The notes below the pieces were generated by a model that was not told where the DNA came from, made no database searches, and was given only the letters and a program-made list of their open reading frames with translations. Positions 59,593-59,703 of a stretch of 59,703 bases of DNA are shown here, piece after piece; the stretch's first letter is position 1; the number at the start of each line of letters is the position of its first letter. Where the stretch lies: NCBI GenBank assembly GCA_003164895.1, contig PLUL01000074.1, positions 39,547 through 99,249 of the forward strand, read 5' to 3'. Made by a program: the position numbers and the translations under genes. This stretch comes from Bacteroidota bacterium (GTDB taxonomy: Bacteria > Bacteroidota > Bacteroidia > Palsa-948).

Positions 59593-59703
59593 ATGAATAA
59601 TTACTTTATAAGAATATGTTGTATTATACTATTTGCAATGTATGCTTTTTTTCCTTCTTTTGGTCAAAGTTCAATTTCTCCTAATCATATTTCCGGATTG
59701 CAA
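59593..59703 (+). CDS. Start of a secreted protein (3' end outside window)
   Basis: Only 37 codons are visible. They read MNNYFIRICCIILFAMYAFF then PSFGQSSISPNHISGLQ. The first 24 residues form a signal peptide with a probable cleavage near FGQ-S. The mature protein is outside the window, so no function can be given. A strong promoter precedes it. Confidence 0.75.
   Translation, partial: MNNYFIRICCIILFAMYAFFPSFGQSSISPNHISGLQ

Overview
The window comes from a member of the Bacteroidota, most likely an uncultured or environmental lineage in the Chitinophagales/Sphingobacteriales/Bacteroidia range. Five things point there: a type IX secretion (T9SS) C-terminal sorting domain at the left edge; many promoters of the Bacteroidota form TAnnTTTG; start codons without Shine-Dalgarno sites; a MurF-alanine racemase fusion; and small Bacteroidota-only families (DUF6427-, DUF6341- and DUF4783-like). 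No rRNA, tRNA, CRISPR array, transposase or integrase was seen.

Layout. 1-2.5 kb: the 3' part of a secreted GloVer-repeat/T9SS protein, then a 163-aa protein of unknown function followed by an array of exact 21-bp hairpin units. 2.5-12.2 kb: SulP transporter and a divergent ferredoxin-type reductase, heme A synthase, a very large secreted beta-propeller/amidohydrolase, a DEAD-box RNA helicase with a long structured leader, and a secreted orphan. 12.3-22.5 kb: an 11-gene complex I operon (nuoABCDHIJKLMN, no nuoEFG) ending in a translationally coupled proline-rich gene. 22.5-37.9 kb: housekeeping genes (a frameshifted small protein, ltaE, yicC-gmk-nadD, purQ, purD, rsmI-truA with an M28 peptidase, tdk, murF-alr, nadC, rlmH). 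37.85-58.1 kb: a more AT-rich surface-glycan locus with galE, an epimerase, six glycosyltransferases, six methyltransferases (including FkbM and TylF types), a NodB deacetylase, a FemAB-like transferase, a polytopic membrane protein and a Wzm/Wzt ABC exporter. 58.1-59.7 kb: a second exact 21-bp array, a terminator, a 208-aa protein of unknown function, and the start of a secreted protein.

How it works together. The core genes supply respiration (complex I, heme A for the terminal oxidase), purine/NAD/cell-wall synthesis and RNA maturation. The glycan locus should build a heavily methylated polysaccharide on the inner face of the membrane and export it through Wzm/Wzt.

The most unusual feature is the pair of indel-free 21-bp arrays, one at each end of the window. 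Each lies directly 3' of a small protein of unknown function. In the left array the units differ in sequence but keep the same base-pairing register. Two other small repeat types recur, partly inside genes: 35-bp blocks of five heptamers (three copies) and CT-rich palindromes (six copies, four of them in frame in coding sequence).
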